Shown piece by piece: positions 17,830 to 26,055 of a stretch of DNA of 64,000 nt (its first letter is position 1; every line of letters begins with the position of its first letter). The translations under genes and the position numbers were made by a program. The notes beneath the pieces were generated by a model. The model was not told the origin of the DNA. It did not search any database and saw only the letters and a list, made by a program, of their open reading frames with translations. The stretch covers positions 124,001 through 188,000 of the forward strand of contig CAVSZC010000005.1 of the NCBI GenBank assembly GCA_963732365.1. Direction: 5' to 3'. This stretch comes from SR-FBR-E99 sp963732365 (lineage in GTDB: Bacteria > Bacteroidota > Bacteroidia > Bacteroidales > VadinHA17).

Positions 17830-18774
17830 ATGAGGGCACTCAAAACCATCCTGATCTTGTTTCTGATTGTCTCTTTAAGTGAATGCAAAAAAGAGGTGCC
17901 ACCGACTATTCCCTTCATTAATATAAAGCTCGTTACTGCCGGAGGAATGATTTGTTACGGAACAATATCAAGTGATGGAGGAACCAGAGTAATTGAACGT
18001 GGATACCAGTGGAAAAGTGAAGAGGAAGAGTATTTTCAACATAGTAAAAAAGGATTTGACGATGGCACAAATTCATTTGAAACCATCATAGGTGGCCTGT
18101 CACCCAACACAAATTTTTATGTAAGAGCGTATGCAACCAATAGTGAGGGAACAGGTTATAGTGAAGAAGTAGCCATCACAACACTGTGTAACGGCACATT
18201 TACTGACGATCGTGATGGCAAGACCTACCCATGGGTAGAAATGGGCAATCAAATCTGGATGGCAGAGAATCTGTCTTATATCCCCTACGTTAGCTCTCAT
18301 ACGGATGATGATGGAATTTTCGTCTATAATTATAAAGGCACCTCGGTAATTGAAGCAAAAAGTACAACGGAGTTCAATACTTATGGATGTCTTTATAGTT
18401 TCGAGGTTTCATTAAATGTCTGCCCTGATGGGTGGCACCTGCCAAGTCAGGAAGAATGGGATGAGCTTGATATTTATCTTGGGAACACAAATCAGAGTAA
18501 TCTTTTAAGAGATACCCGTTGGGGAGATCGTTATGCTAATAATTTGACTTTGTTTTCTGCACTGCCAGCAGGGTACCATCTTCATCAAGATTGTCTTTAT
18601 ACATGTCTTAATTTCCAGGATTTAGGAACAGGGACACTTTTTTGGTCTTCCTCATTGACGTTTGATAACCTTAATGCCCTTGCACTTGGATTAGACACAT
18701 ACCATAAAAAAATAATATATACTACATACACAAAGGAGTATGGGCTATCTGTTCGTTGCATTAAGGATAATTAA
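17830..18774 (+). CDS. FISUMP-domain lipoprotein with an N-terminal fibronectin-like domain
   Basis: This is a 314-residue protein. A lipoprotein signal ends at the Cys in SLSECKKE. A fibronectin-III-like domain spans about residues 25-120 (SPNTNFYVRAYATNSEGTGY). The Fibrobacter succinogenes major paralogous domain follows (about 125-314), with its hallmarks WMAENLSY, CPDGWHLPSQEEWDEL, LPAGYH, WSSS and LSVRC. FISUMP proteins are abundant surface lipoproteins of Bacteroidota and Fibrobacteres. Their role is unknown. It is the last gene before the island and lies on the chromosomal side of the left attachment site. Confidence 0.8.
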   Translation: MRALKTILILFLIVSLSECKKEVPPTIPFINIKLVTAGGMICYGTISSDGGTRVIERGYQWKSEEEEYFQHSKKGFDDGTNSFETIIGGLSPNTNFYVRAYATNSEGTGYSEEVAITTLCNGTFTDDRDGKTYPWVEMGNQIWMAENLSYIPYVSSHTDDDGIFVYNYKGTSVIEAKSTTEFNTYGCLYSFEVSLNVCPDGWHLPSQEEWDELDIYLGNTNQSNLLRDTRWGDRYANNLTLFSALPAGYHLHQDCLYTCLNFQDLGTGTLFWSSSLTFDNLNALALGLDTYHKKIIYTTYTKEYGLSVRCIKDN

Positions 18775-18842
18775 TCATTGCCCGGCAACCTGCTCACCGG
18801 CCTCCGTGTCAGTAATTGAGTGAGTGTGAGAGCGAGGTAAGA

Positions 18843-18922
18843 GAAAAAAGAGTGAGACTGCTCGCTCACGCATCGCCAGCCGAAGCTTCAGCGAAGGTTA
18901 GCTCACGCTCTCACTCTTTTTT
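18843..18922. terminator. Strong stem-loop with T-run, probably the displaced tRNA-Gln terminator
   Basis: AAAAAAGAGTGAGA at 18843-18856 and TCTCACTCTTTTTT at 18909-18922 are perfect inverted repeats of 14 bases around a further structured loop. The hairpin can terminate in both directions. Its right end touches the left attachment repeat, so before the island inserted it lay directly after the 3' end of the tRNA-Gln gene, on that gene's strand. Confidence 0.65.
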
Positions 18923-18946
18923 GTTGACCCACAGGGGCTCGAACCC
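18922..18946. repeat. Left attachment site (tRNA-Gln 3' fragment)
   Basis: These 25 bases are identical to 49910-49934 and begin TGTTGACCCACAGGGG. They cover the T-arm/acceptor part of the tRNA only. The sequence beyond 18946 no longer matches the tRNA. Confidence 0.88.
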
Positions 18947-18981
18947 GTCTTATAACAGCTTTATATTTAGTATATTAAAGA

Positions 18982-19187
18982 ACCAACCCAATAGGAGGTC
19001 TCGAAAAATACTCCTCTTTGTCAATTTCTTTCCCTATCAAAGCTATTAAAAATATTTATGTGCCTTATTCTTTATTGTACCATGTGTACCCGATAAGGTA
19101 AATCATCATTAGATTATCGAAATCCAACGTTCTCAATTTCGAATTGGTGCTGTTGTAGTAGACCTATTGGGTAATATGAGGTCTCGA
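18982..19187. repeat. Left-end attP arm region
   Basis: GGTCTCGA occurs at 18997-19004, followed by AAAATACTCCTCTTT, and again at 19180-19187. The inverted pair CCCAATAGG (about 18987) and CCTATTGGG (about 19163) precedes the two copies. The first copy with its downstream bases matches 49791-49814 at the other end. These are candidate integrase arm-binding sites. The 455 bases between the FISUMP gene and the first island gene hold only the terminator, the attachment site and these motifs. Confidence 0.55.
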
Positions 19188-19229
19188 CCATCGCTCAAAC
19201 TAGGAAAGGCTTCTAAGGTTATCTGCACT

Positions 19230-19775
19230 CTAGTTATTAATGAAATTCTGATAATCCTTTTCGGTGGGGAATATTTTTATCAAGTTAATTTCGAATTCAA
19301 TATCTATCATATCGGCAGCTCGTTTTCCAAATTCCTTTTTGATATTTTTGTAATCCTCCCTGACTTTATAAGTCAATTTATTTCCGTTAACTGTTGCGTC
19401 AAAGGTTTGGGTTCCGTTTAGTCCAATGTATAAGTTCGGATCAGGAGTGGGTCTGAATACCGCAAAACCTATAAATCCATAAGCTACTTCGCAATCATCA
19501 GTCTTTATCATAACGAACTTTTCCCCAGGTTGAAGTAAAATCATGTAATCAAATAATGTAGAGCCAGTTAGGATATCTTTTTTAGCAAGACTGCCATTAA
19601 CATATTTATATACATAGCTTTGACTTGACATCCATATCCCTTCGATCGATGATAATTCATTATATTTGATAAGCATCCCTCGCTTGTGGTCATCAATACA
19701 ATTTGATTGTGACAAAACTGGACTTAAACACGTCCCCAAGATCGTTATGAAAATAATCAGCGTTTTCAAATTCAT
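19230..19775 (-). CDS. Hypothetical secreted protein
   Basis: This 181-residue protein has the signal peptide MNLKTLIIFITILGTCLSPVLSQ. The mature part starts SNCIDDHKRG and contains a lipocalin-like beta pattern (SIEGIWMSSQSYVYKYVNG). No motif is recognised. It is the outermost gene at the left end of the island, transcribed toward the attachment site, with AT-rich composition. It may be non-essential cargo. Confidence 0.55.
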   Translation of the reverse strand: MNLKTLIIFITILGTCLSPVLSQSNCIDDHKRGMLIKYNELSSIEGIWMSSQSYVYKYVNGSLAKKDILTGSTLFDYMILLQPGEKFVMIKTDDCEVAYGFIGFAVFRPTPDPNLYIGLNGTQTFDATVNGNKLTYKVREDYKNIKKEFGKRAADMIDIEFEINLIKIFPTEKDYQNFINN

Positions 19776-19868
19776 AATACAATTTATTTTTAGACCTGTT
19801 TTTAGCTAATTTATTTAATTTTTAAAAAATCAAAAATAGGGCAACCTCAAACCGCAATTCTTTATAAA

Positions 19869-20981
19869 TCAATCGTTGCAATAATCGGATATGTACTTAT
19901 ATGCTTCTGCCTGACCAAGTTCACCAGCCTTGCTCCATAATTCACAAGCCATTTGCTTTTCCCCAAGGTGATAATAAGCTCGACCTTTCAGAAAAAAGCA
20001 GTTGGCAATTTGGGGATTAATTCCTAGAGCCGAGTCAGCATCAGTAATACAGCCTTTATAATCTTGCATATTAAACTTGATTTCAGATCTTGTGTCATAG
20101 GCTATAAAATTCTCCTTATCAATCTCAATGGCTTTGTTTGCATCTACTAGAGCTTCAGAGTATTTTTTTAATTTAAATTTTGACCATGCAATGTTATTGT
20201 AAGCCATCGAGAAATTTGGGTCTATTTCAACTGCCTTAGTATAATCTATAATTGCTCCATTATGATCATTTAATTCTGATTTCGCTGAACCCCGATTGTA
20301 ATAGGCCATAGCATTTAATGGTTCCTTGTCCACCTGTTTATTAAAATCTGACAGTGCCCCCAAATAGTCACCCATCGAATACTTTGACCAACCCAGATAA
20401 GAGTAGACTTCAGAATTGTTAGGTTCTAACTGAAGGAACCGAGTTAAGTCTTCTAATGCAGACTCATAATATTCCAAGTAATAATATGAATATCCTCTTG
20501 CCAAATATCCGCCAGAATAATCTGGTGCCAAACTTATTACCTGTGAAAAGTCATGGATTGCTAAGGCGTACTCACTTTTTTCAAAATGCTTTTTCCCAGA
20601 TTCCCAATAGCTATTTGGATCGTTAGCCATGTTAATCCTTGTATTGTACTTGTCTATTTCCTCTTTAATTCCAATTTCAATTTTTCGAATTTCGTTCCCC
20701 ATAACAGATAGATCTTTGCCATCAAAGGATCGAAGCCTTTTGTAATAACAATCCATGGCAGAATGGAATTCTTTCTCACTTGTTTGTCTCTTAAGATCAA
20801 GGATCCAATTACTTAAATTATCCAAATAAGCTTTATTTTGGTCGTAAGAGGATTGCTTTTCGTTTAAAGCATTTTGAATCGTACCTAGATCTATGGGATT
20901 AAATTGTCTTGTATATGGAACTTGGGCCGCCAAATTAAAGGAAAACATTCCCAATATTAGAAAAATTACGTGTGTTCTCAT
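19869..20981 (-). CDS. Secreted tetratricopeptide-repeat protein
   Basis: This 370-residue protein has the signal peptide MRTHVIFLILGMFSFNLAAQ. A coiled, charged segment spans residues 30-120. About six consecutive TPR units occupy residues 125-370, with typical W/L/G/Y/A/P spacing (ALAIHDFSQVISLAPDYSGGYLARG; SALEDLTRFLQLEPNNSEVYSYLG; GAIIDYTKAVEIDPNFSMAYNNIA). TPR arrays are protein-binding scaffolds, and the signal peptide places this one in the periplasm. The partner is unknown. It belongs to a cluster of minus-strand secreted proteins at the left of the island. Confidence 0.8.
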   Translation of the reverse strand: MRTHVIFLILGMFSFNLAAQVPYTRQFNPIDLGTIQNALNEKQSSYDQNKAYLDNLSNWILDLKRQTSEKEFHSAMDCYYKRLRSFDGKDLSVMGNEIRKIEIGIKEEIDKYNTRINMANDPNSYWESGKKHFEKSEYALAIHDFSQVISLAPDYSGGYLARGYSYYYLEYYESALEDLTRFLQLEPNNSEVYSYLGWSKYSMGDYLGALSDFNKQVDKEPLNAMAYYNRGSAKSELNDHNGAIIDYTKAVEIDPNFSMAYNNIAWSKFKLKKYSEALVDANKAIEIDKENFIAYDTRSEIKFNMQDYKGCITDADSALGINPQIANCFFLKGRAYYHLGEKQMACELWSKAGELGQAEAYKYISDYCND

Positions 20982-21091
20982 TTATTTCATTTTTTGAAAC
21001 ATAACTACAAGATATATTTGCTACTGCAGTTAGATTCCGGCATTAGAAAGCTAATGTATGAATGGATATTTCTAATGTACGAATTAAGCTC

Positions 21092-21448
21092 TTAAGGTTT
21101 CTTGTAAAAAGTGCTTGACCAAGCTGATTTGCCAACAACCAATATGCCCTCATCTCCAAAGCCAGCATACCCGTAGAAACCTCTAAACTTCACATAATAA
21201 TTTGTTCCTTTTACTTCATATAAATCATTTTTATAGTCGGCAATCTCTACTTCGTAAACTCCTTCTTTAATTTCAGTCGGAATAAAAATGCATGAAATTT
21301 CCCGACCATCTTCACCTAAGGTGCCGCTTTTAACGGAAACTTTTTCATAGAATTCTTCCACTGCTTCATCCTCCCAATTTTTATATGATTGAGCATATGA
21401 ATCAAGTTGAAAAGTAAGCAGTAATAGTAGGAGAATAATACTTTTCAT
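21092..21448 (-). CDS. Hypothetical small secreted protein
   Basis: This 118-residue protein has a signal peptide (MKSIILLLLLLTFQLDSYAQ) and a mature domain of about 98 residues with alternating beta-like segments (EIKEGVYEVEIADYKNDLYEVKGTNYYVKF). It is not recognised. It is 110 bases upstream of the TPR gene on the same strand, so it may share a transcript with it. Confidence 0.5.
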   Translation of the reverse strand: MKSIILLLLLLTFQLDSYAQSYKNWEDEAVEEFYEKVSVKSGTLGEDGREISCIFIPTEIKEGVYEVEIADYKNDLYEVKGTNYYVKFRGFYGYAGFGDEGILVVGKSAWSSTFYKKP

Positions 21449-21891
21449 GACTGTTCTGATTTATAATTGTATGTAATTATTTTCTAGAAGTAAGCGATTC
21501 CTAAAGCTAGGGATAATAGCTCAGATTCCACCACTGAACTACTCCCTTCTTGCAGACCTCAAGTTATCAAATTTCCAGGGTTTTTAGCAATGAATTTCCC
21601 ATTCCACTATTTTTTCAATCAGTTTGAATACCCGAAAAAGACCTTAAAAATGACTTTCCCATCCTTTTGACAGGTTATGTGGAAATTTAAACGGATCGGA
21701 CAGACTCTTTACTTTTCACATTTAGGTTAAAGTCCAACCTGGGGGGCGAAGCAAGTCAATTACTTACACGGATTTCGGTAAGTTCCTCCGGGATCACTGA
21801 AATAAATACGCAACTTCTCAATAATAAAGAAGTTACGTTTTTTTATGCACTAAAACTTCCCGACAAGATTGAGTTTCATGGGCTGTTAATA
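21449..21891. other. Intergenic region, 443 bases, with one hairpin
   Basis: I see no gene here. A stem AACTTCT/AGAAGTT at 21812-21834, extended by CG pairs and followed by a T-run on the plus strand (21838-21844), is a weak terminator candidate for the minus gene that ends at 21892. The rest shows no repeat or motif that I can support. Confidence 0.35.
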
Positions 21892-22593
21892 TCAATTTTT
21901 GATAGGTTTGAATCTTATGGCACTTAGATTATCTCTTACTTTGTCAAATTGTTTCAAAAATTCAGCTAATTCCTTTTTGTCATAATATTTAACAGATAGT
22001 GAACAATTTATATCGTATCGTTTATTCTCCGTTTCAAACGTAATTACACTTTCACCAATAAGATTTGCAATAACTCTCCACAGCTGATATGCGAGAACAT
22101 AATATCCTACGATCGATAGTAATAAAATGTAGACGTTGGGATCAACCAAAATAGTCGATAAATAAATAACAATTGAAAGTTGAACCATAAATGTGATAGC
22201 ACCGAAAACAACTCCTCTATGTTTTGGCGCAATGGTCCTGGTCCCACGGCCTGTCGGTCCTGATAGGTTAAGCTCATTTCGCTTAATTCCGTTATAAACA
22301 GTGATTGTGTTAGAATAATCATATGTAATAAATACTTTCCCAATCTGAAATAGATATTCATCTGTTAGAATTAGAGCGGTGTCAGAATTATCTATGACGT
22401 TAAAGGGGTGTGGTTCGTTAATTACAGACTCCAAAAGTTCCTTTGCCAGATGTTTAAATTCTATGCCTGACTTATAGGAATGAATTAACTCCTTAAATGG
22501 CGACCTGGGATATTTTTTGGAAATTGCAGGTTTCAAGACTGCAAGAATTTTATCATTTTCCCAAATGTCTAATGAATCAGCTTCTATCTTCAT
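21892..22593 (-). CDS. Hypothetical membrane protein
   Basis: This 233-residue protein has a soluble N-terminal region of about 120 residues, then two transmembrane helices (VVFGAITFMVQLSIVIYLSTIL and VYILLLSIVGYYVLAYQLW). A C-terminal tail of about 60 residues follows (FETENKRYDINCSLSVKYYDKKELAEFLKQF). There is no signal peptide, so both termini are probably cytoplasmic. The family was not recognised. It stands alone on the minus strand, divergent from the next gene. Confidence 0.55.
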   Translation of the reverse strand: MKIEADSLDIWENDKILAVLKPAISKKYPRSPFKELIHSYKSGIEFKHLAKELLESVINEPHPFNVIDNSDTALILTDEYLFQIGKVFITYDYSNTITVYNGIKRNELNLSGPTGRGTRTIAPKHRGVVFGAITFMVQLSIVIYLSTILVDPNVYILLLSIVGYYVLAYQLWRVIANLIGESVITFETENKRYDINCSLSVKYYDKKELAEFLKQFDKVRDNLSAIRFKPIKN

Positions 22594-22839
22594 ACCTACA
22601 TAATTTTAATGTCAAGGTTCATTATTATAAAGCCTTTTGCTAATGACTCAAAATATATTATTCAAAATTAAAGAGTAGGCAGCGCCCTAGTCAATGTCTG
22701 CTATGCCCCGGCTGGGATTAGGTAGAACAAGGGGCTGCCAATATTTCAAAGTTATGAAATGATCTTGGATGTGTTCAGATATTTCACATTCCCCAAAAAT
22801 AAATTAATACCTTTAGTAAGATCAGAAAAACACATAGTT

Positions 22840-23652
22840 ATGTTTGATTTTATTAAAGAGATTAAAAGGAAAAGGGAAGAGAAAAAATTGGAACAGGAAA
22901 GACAAGACCTGGAGCAGAGCGAACGGGATAGACTATTACGAGAGGCAAGACAACAGCAGCAAATAGAGGCTGAGATCAAAAGGAAGGAACAGGAAGCGGA
23001 GGCAAAGAAAAAGAAATGCCCTTATTGCCAATTCATGATTGAAAAAGAACATAAGGGGAAATTTAAATGCCCTTCATGTAAAAATGAAATATTCATCATC
23101 TCTGAGGGAAATAGCATTAGGCTCATTACTGATGTAGAAAAAGAGAATCTTCGACTCAAAAGAAAGGAGATAACAGAGAAGAATAAATACTTTAGGTTCT
23201 TTGAGGGGTATATTGATGACAAAGACTACCTGGAGGAACAAAGGCTCCAATGGCTAAAAAAGTTTCCATACAATGGTAATTATGATGATCTGACTTGGTC
23301 ACTTGCTCACAGAGTCTTGCAGACCTCCATTAAACAAAATGATTTCAATACTGCCCAATCAATATATTTTTCTCTCGCAAGGTTTCAATATGAACAAGAT
23401 AAGCCATTCTTTAAATTGCTGCAGGAAGCAAACAGAATGACCCTTTATAATTATAAATATGGACTACCTGAAAACATTAAAATAGAGGTTGGGATCTGTG
23501 GCTGTGGGGATTCTTGTCCAGCTTGTAAAGAATTAGATAATAAGTGGTTTTCAGTTGATGAGGCATTAGAATTAATGCCTATTCCGTCAAAAGATTGCTC
23601 TCAGGAGGGTGGATGGTGCAGATGCAGTTATGTTTCCAGGGTCATTAGATAA
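22840..23652 (+). CDS. Hypothetical protein with coiled coil, zinc ribbon and minor-head-like C-terminus
   Basis: I start at ATG 22840 (MFDFIKEIKRKREEKK). The upstream ATG would add 27 residues of low quality. Residues 5-60 are a highly charged coiled coil. A zinc ribbon follows with two CxxC pairs (CPYCQF...KCPSCKN). The C-terminus has a cysteine-rich end: CGCGDSCPACKELDNKWFSVDEAL...DCSQEGGWCRCSYVSRV. That end resembles the metal-binding tail of phage Mu gpF/SPP1 gp7-type minor head proteins, in which a Cys-x-x-Cys module precedes a final C(R)C. No other phage morphogenesis gene accompanies it. Confidence 0.55.
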   Translation: MFDFIKEIKRKREEKKLEQERQDLEQSERDRLLREARQQQQIEAEIKRKEQEAEAKKKKCPYCQFMIEKEHKGKFKCPSCKNEIFIISEGNSIRLITDVEKENLRLKRKEITEKNKYFRFFEGYIDDKDYLEEQRLQWLKKFPYNGNYDDLTWSLAHRVLQTSIKQNDFNTAQSIYFSLARFQYEQDKPFFKLLQEANRMTLYNYKYGLPENIKIEVGICGCGDSCPACKELDNKWFSVDEALELMPIPSKDCSQEGGWCRCSYVSRVIR

Positions 23653-23840
23653 GACAGAAAGCCAGCCCCGTGAAAGTCATGTCTGTAATCCCAGAAGGTA
23701 TCTGGTGTCTGATAATTGGAGGAGCTGCCTGCAGATCAAAGTTAATGAAAAGCTTCTGAGATATGAAGCCTGGTAGTGAAAGGAGACATAGCTACATTCT
23801 ACCTACCAGGTATAAGCATCCTGTACTTCTAATAAAGAAA

Positions 23841-23891
23841 AGCCCCAGACCTGTCAGAACATCCGGGGCTCGTCTCGCTGCAATCCTCGTA
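23841..23891 (-). terminator. Minus-strand terminator within a dispersed 43-bp repeat (copy 1)
   Basis: AGCCCC at 23841-23846 pairs with GGGGCT at 23865-23870. On the minus strand the hairpin is followed by TTTTCTTT, ending the 23954-24379 transcript. Bases 23849-23891 are repeated with about four mismatches at 25927-25969, including the non-hairpin part CGTCTCGCTGCAATCCTCGT. The 301-base gap 23653-23953 holds nothing else that I recognise. Confidence 0.55.
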
Positions 23892-23953
23892 TGAGGTGAA
23901 CTTCATAATGCCTATCAAAGATAGGTCCTTCTGCTATAATGTCTGATATTGAA

Positions 23954-24379
23954 TTACTCTGTCACTGTATCAACTTGCCTTGAATCGCCGTATTCCCATA
24001 TCTCCGATATCTTCCCGTTCTCAAATCTTTTAAAGTGCATCGCCTCGAATTGCAATGTATCTCCAACCTCAATCCATGTTCTGACAAACCTTGTTGCCAC
24101 CCAGTTACCTTCAGCAACCTGCTGCAAAATAGTATCCTCTTTGTAGTCACCATTGGTAAGGTACTTTCGATGGTCCTCTACGTTCCATGTAAAACGGCTT
24201 TTCTCGTTTCGCCCAATGAAATCAGCCGCAAGAATGGCATCAATATCATTTGGATTTAGATCATGGTACCTGATGGCAGTTTCTTTGTTTTTCTGTAATT
24301 GTGCGTTATCCTGGTCGTTTTTACATCCGCAAGTAAAACTCAGGACTAATGCAAAAAATAGCAAATAAGTCTGTCTCAT
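23954..24379 (-). CDS. SnoaL/NTF2-like lipoprotein
   Basis: This 141-residue protein has a lipoprotein signal (MRQTYLLFFALVLSFTCGC, lipobox Cys19). One SnoaL-type NTF2-fold domain follows, shown by IRYHDLNPNDIDAILAADFIGRN, the central VRTWIEVGDTLQFEAMHF strands, and the closing RFENGKISEIWEYGD. The fold is used by polyketide cyclases, ester cyclases and many binding proteins. No specific substrate can be given. It is a single-gene unit with its own terminator (23841-23870). Confidence 0.75.
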   Translation of the reverse strand: MRQTYLLFFALVLSFTCGCKNDQDNAQLQKNKETAIRYHDLNPNDIDAILAADFIGRNEKSRFTWNVEDHRKYLTNGDYKEDTILQQVAEGNWVATRFVRTWIEVGDTLQFEAMHFKRFENGKISEIWEYGDSRQVDTVTE

Positions 24380-24827
24380 AGCGATAAGGTTTTAGTCAGT
24401 AATTAATAATCAATACGATATATATACCCCTGATAATTTATTAATCAGCTGGTAAGACAAAATTACGCCTTTAGAAAACTGAAGTCAAGTTTATTATAAA
24501 GAGTCCACAGATCTTACCAGAACTGTCTCGTAGTGGCGACTCGTATGAGGGTTGTACCGAGGATGGAGTTGAGGACTATCCTGATTCATTTACGGCACCA
24601 TGTCCCCTTGAAGGCAACCCACGCGCCTCAATCGTCGAAGTGTCTTAGAGGGCAGGAGAAGTGGCAATAATGGCAATGATTAAAGAGGGCGTCATTGCCT
24701 CATGCCTGGATGTACTTAAGATAGCTCCCGATGAAAATTTCTGGTAGTTTGAAATAAGCTGTCCTTCCCGTTACCATCCTAATCTTTTTGCGCAATGGGT
24801 AGTATATTAAAATCTTTCGAGGTCATT
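24380..24827. other. Intergenic region, 448 bases, possible coding remnant
   Basis: No intact gene is seen. A short frame at about 24677-24750 on the plus strand reads MAMIKEGVIASCLDVLKIAPDE before a stop. It looks protein-like but has no upstream start with coding character. It may be the end of a decayed gene, and I could not identify the source. ACTCGTATGAGG near 24540 recalls the tail of the 43-bp repeat at 23849-23891. Confidence 0.3.
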
Positions 24828-25526
24828 TTATTTCTTCAAGCTATGTCTCATCTCATACGCAAGCTCATCCGAGATAAATCCTAAATGATGGCGGCAGTTA
24901 TAACCACCTAAATCTATGAGGGGAGAATAGCCAGGGAAATCAATGTAGGAAGGTACCCTATTCTTGTCCTTTTGTTTAATTTCATACCCTACAGGATATT
25001 CTCCATCCTCAAGTGTCCATTTCCGCCATTTATAAGCCTCTTCCTTGCTCCAGACCTTTCCATTATGAGCGACACAGAAGTCACGACTGTCTCTAATAAG
25101 ACCGCCGAGATAAATAGAATATTTCATCCCTGTTTTCGTAGCCAATGAAGCAGCATATGCTCTATCATATTGCATATAAAAATTGGATACTACTTCTCTG
25201 ACATCATAATCCATATCTCGTAGATAAAGGCTTGAACCTGATACAATTTTTTGAATCTCTTTGGTACACTCTCTACTATCTGCTTGAGAAATAACATATT
25301 TAGTAATAATGCCCTTAATTTCTGCAAATACATCTGAACTTTCGAGTAAAGGACTTATTCGATGGCAATGTGAAAAATAATAAGTATCAAGGTTTATCCT
25401 GGTCTTCATTGTTTGTTGTGCTTCAGCAATAACATCGTCAAATATTTTCTTCTGACTATCGTTTACTTGTTTTTGAAGTTTATCATCTAATAGCCTGTTG
25501 ATTCTATCAAATATTGGTATTCCCAT
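24828..25526 (-). CDS. Protein with phage minor-head-like C-terminal domain
   Basis: This is a 232-residue soluble protein. An N-terminal helical region (about 1-125) is followed by the C-terminal module YSIYLGGLIRDSRDFC...HNGKVWSKEEA...GGYNCRHHLGFISDE. The SRxFC / W...EEA / GGYNCRH pattern is typical of minor capsid (Mu gpF/SPP1 gp7-type) proteins in Bacteroidota prophages. No portal, terminase or capsid gene is nearby, so it is either a prophage remnant or a domain reused by the island. The upstream 22840 gene carries a related ending. It is transcribed toward 24380. Confidence 0.6.
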   Translation of the reverse strand: MGIPIFDRINRLLDDKLQKQVNDSQKKIFDDVIAEAQQTMKTRINLDTYYFSHCHRISPLLESSDVFAEIKGIITKYVISQADSRECTKEIQKIVSGSSLYLRDMDYDVREVVSNFYMQYDRAYAASLATKTGMKYSIYLGGLIRDSRDFCVAHNGKVWSKEEAYKWRKWTLEDGEYPVGYEIKQKDKNRVPSYIDFPGYSPLIDLGGYNCRHHLGFISDELAYEMRHSLKK

Positions 25527-25661
25527 TTCAATTGTGCATTTACTGTTACATTGATAAATCTAATAACAAATATGACTGCCATTACTGACAGCCTCCCCTC
25601 TGGTCAACTACTCGCTTTCCAAACGATAAATTACCGACTAACAGCCTTGTCTGTTGTGAGT

Positions 25662-25880
25662 TTAATACTTGTCGTATTCTTCTTTTGTAATTTCATTGGC
25701 TTCCAGCAACGTTTCCACAACCAAATCGGTGTTGTAAGCAATCGGATACTCGTAAAGTCCTTTCGGTTTTGCAAAGTATTTATTCGGAGGCTCCGTTCGT
25801 AAAGCAATATCTTCGAATGTATTAAGCAAATAAACCGGTTCAGTAATTGATCTTTCTACTATTTCGTTGTGTTTACTCAT
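25662..25880 (-). CDS. Hypothetical small protein
   Basis: From ATG 25880 this gives a 72-residue protein, MSKHNEIVERSITEPVYLLNTF...TKEEYDKY. The longer frame to 25961 has a start of poor quality (hydrophobic, aromatic-rich). It is charged, soluble and acidic at the C-terminus. The family is not recognised. It sits between the minor-head-like gene and the second copy of the 43-bp repeat. Confidence 0.5.
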   Translation of the reverse strand: MSKHNEIVERSITEPVYLLNTFEDIALRTEPPNKYFAKPKGLYEYPIAYNTDLVVETLLEANEITKEEYDKY

Positions 25881-25918
25881 ACCACAATATACAAAATATA
25901 CCCTGATACAAAAAATAA

Positions 25919-25969
25919 AACCCCGGACCTGTCTGTACATCCGGAGCTCGTCTCGCTGCAATCCTCGTA
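25919..25969 (-). terminator. Minus-strand terminator within a dispersed 43-bp repeat (copy 2)
   Basis: CCCCGGA at 25921-25927 pairs with TCCGGAG at 25940-25946. The minus-strand product is followed by TTTTATTTTTT. It would terminate the gene at 26056-26637. Bases 25927-25969 repeat 23849-23891. Confidence 0.5.
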
Positions 25970-26055
25970 GGGAAACCCCGTTGCGAATAAATCGGTGGAA
26001 GGTGGTCAGTTTGCACCGGCGCGGGGCGGTCGGTTTACTCCGGCGTAAGCAATAG

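Noticed and set aside
18922..18946. A second tRNA-Gln gene at the left end
   Set aside because: Only the 25-base 3' portion matches. The anticodon stem and 5' half are absent.
18816..19049. 77-residue plus-strand frame at the left edge of the island
   Set aside because: It runs through the terminator hairpin, the attachment repeat and the arm motifs, so it is not a gene.
24677..24750. Short protein-like frame MAMIKEGVIASCLDVLK as a gene
   Set aside because: It is only about 24 residues before a stop with no convincing upstream continuation. I noted it only as a possible remnant.
23849..25969. Possible CRISPR array from the two 43-base repeats
   Set aside because: Only two copies, 2 kb apart, with genes between them and terminator structure. 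There are no regular spacers and no cas genes.
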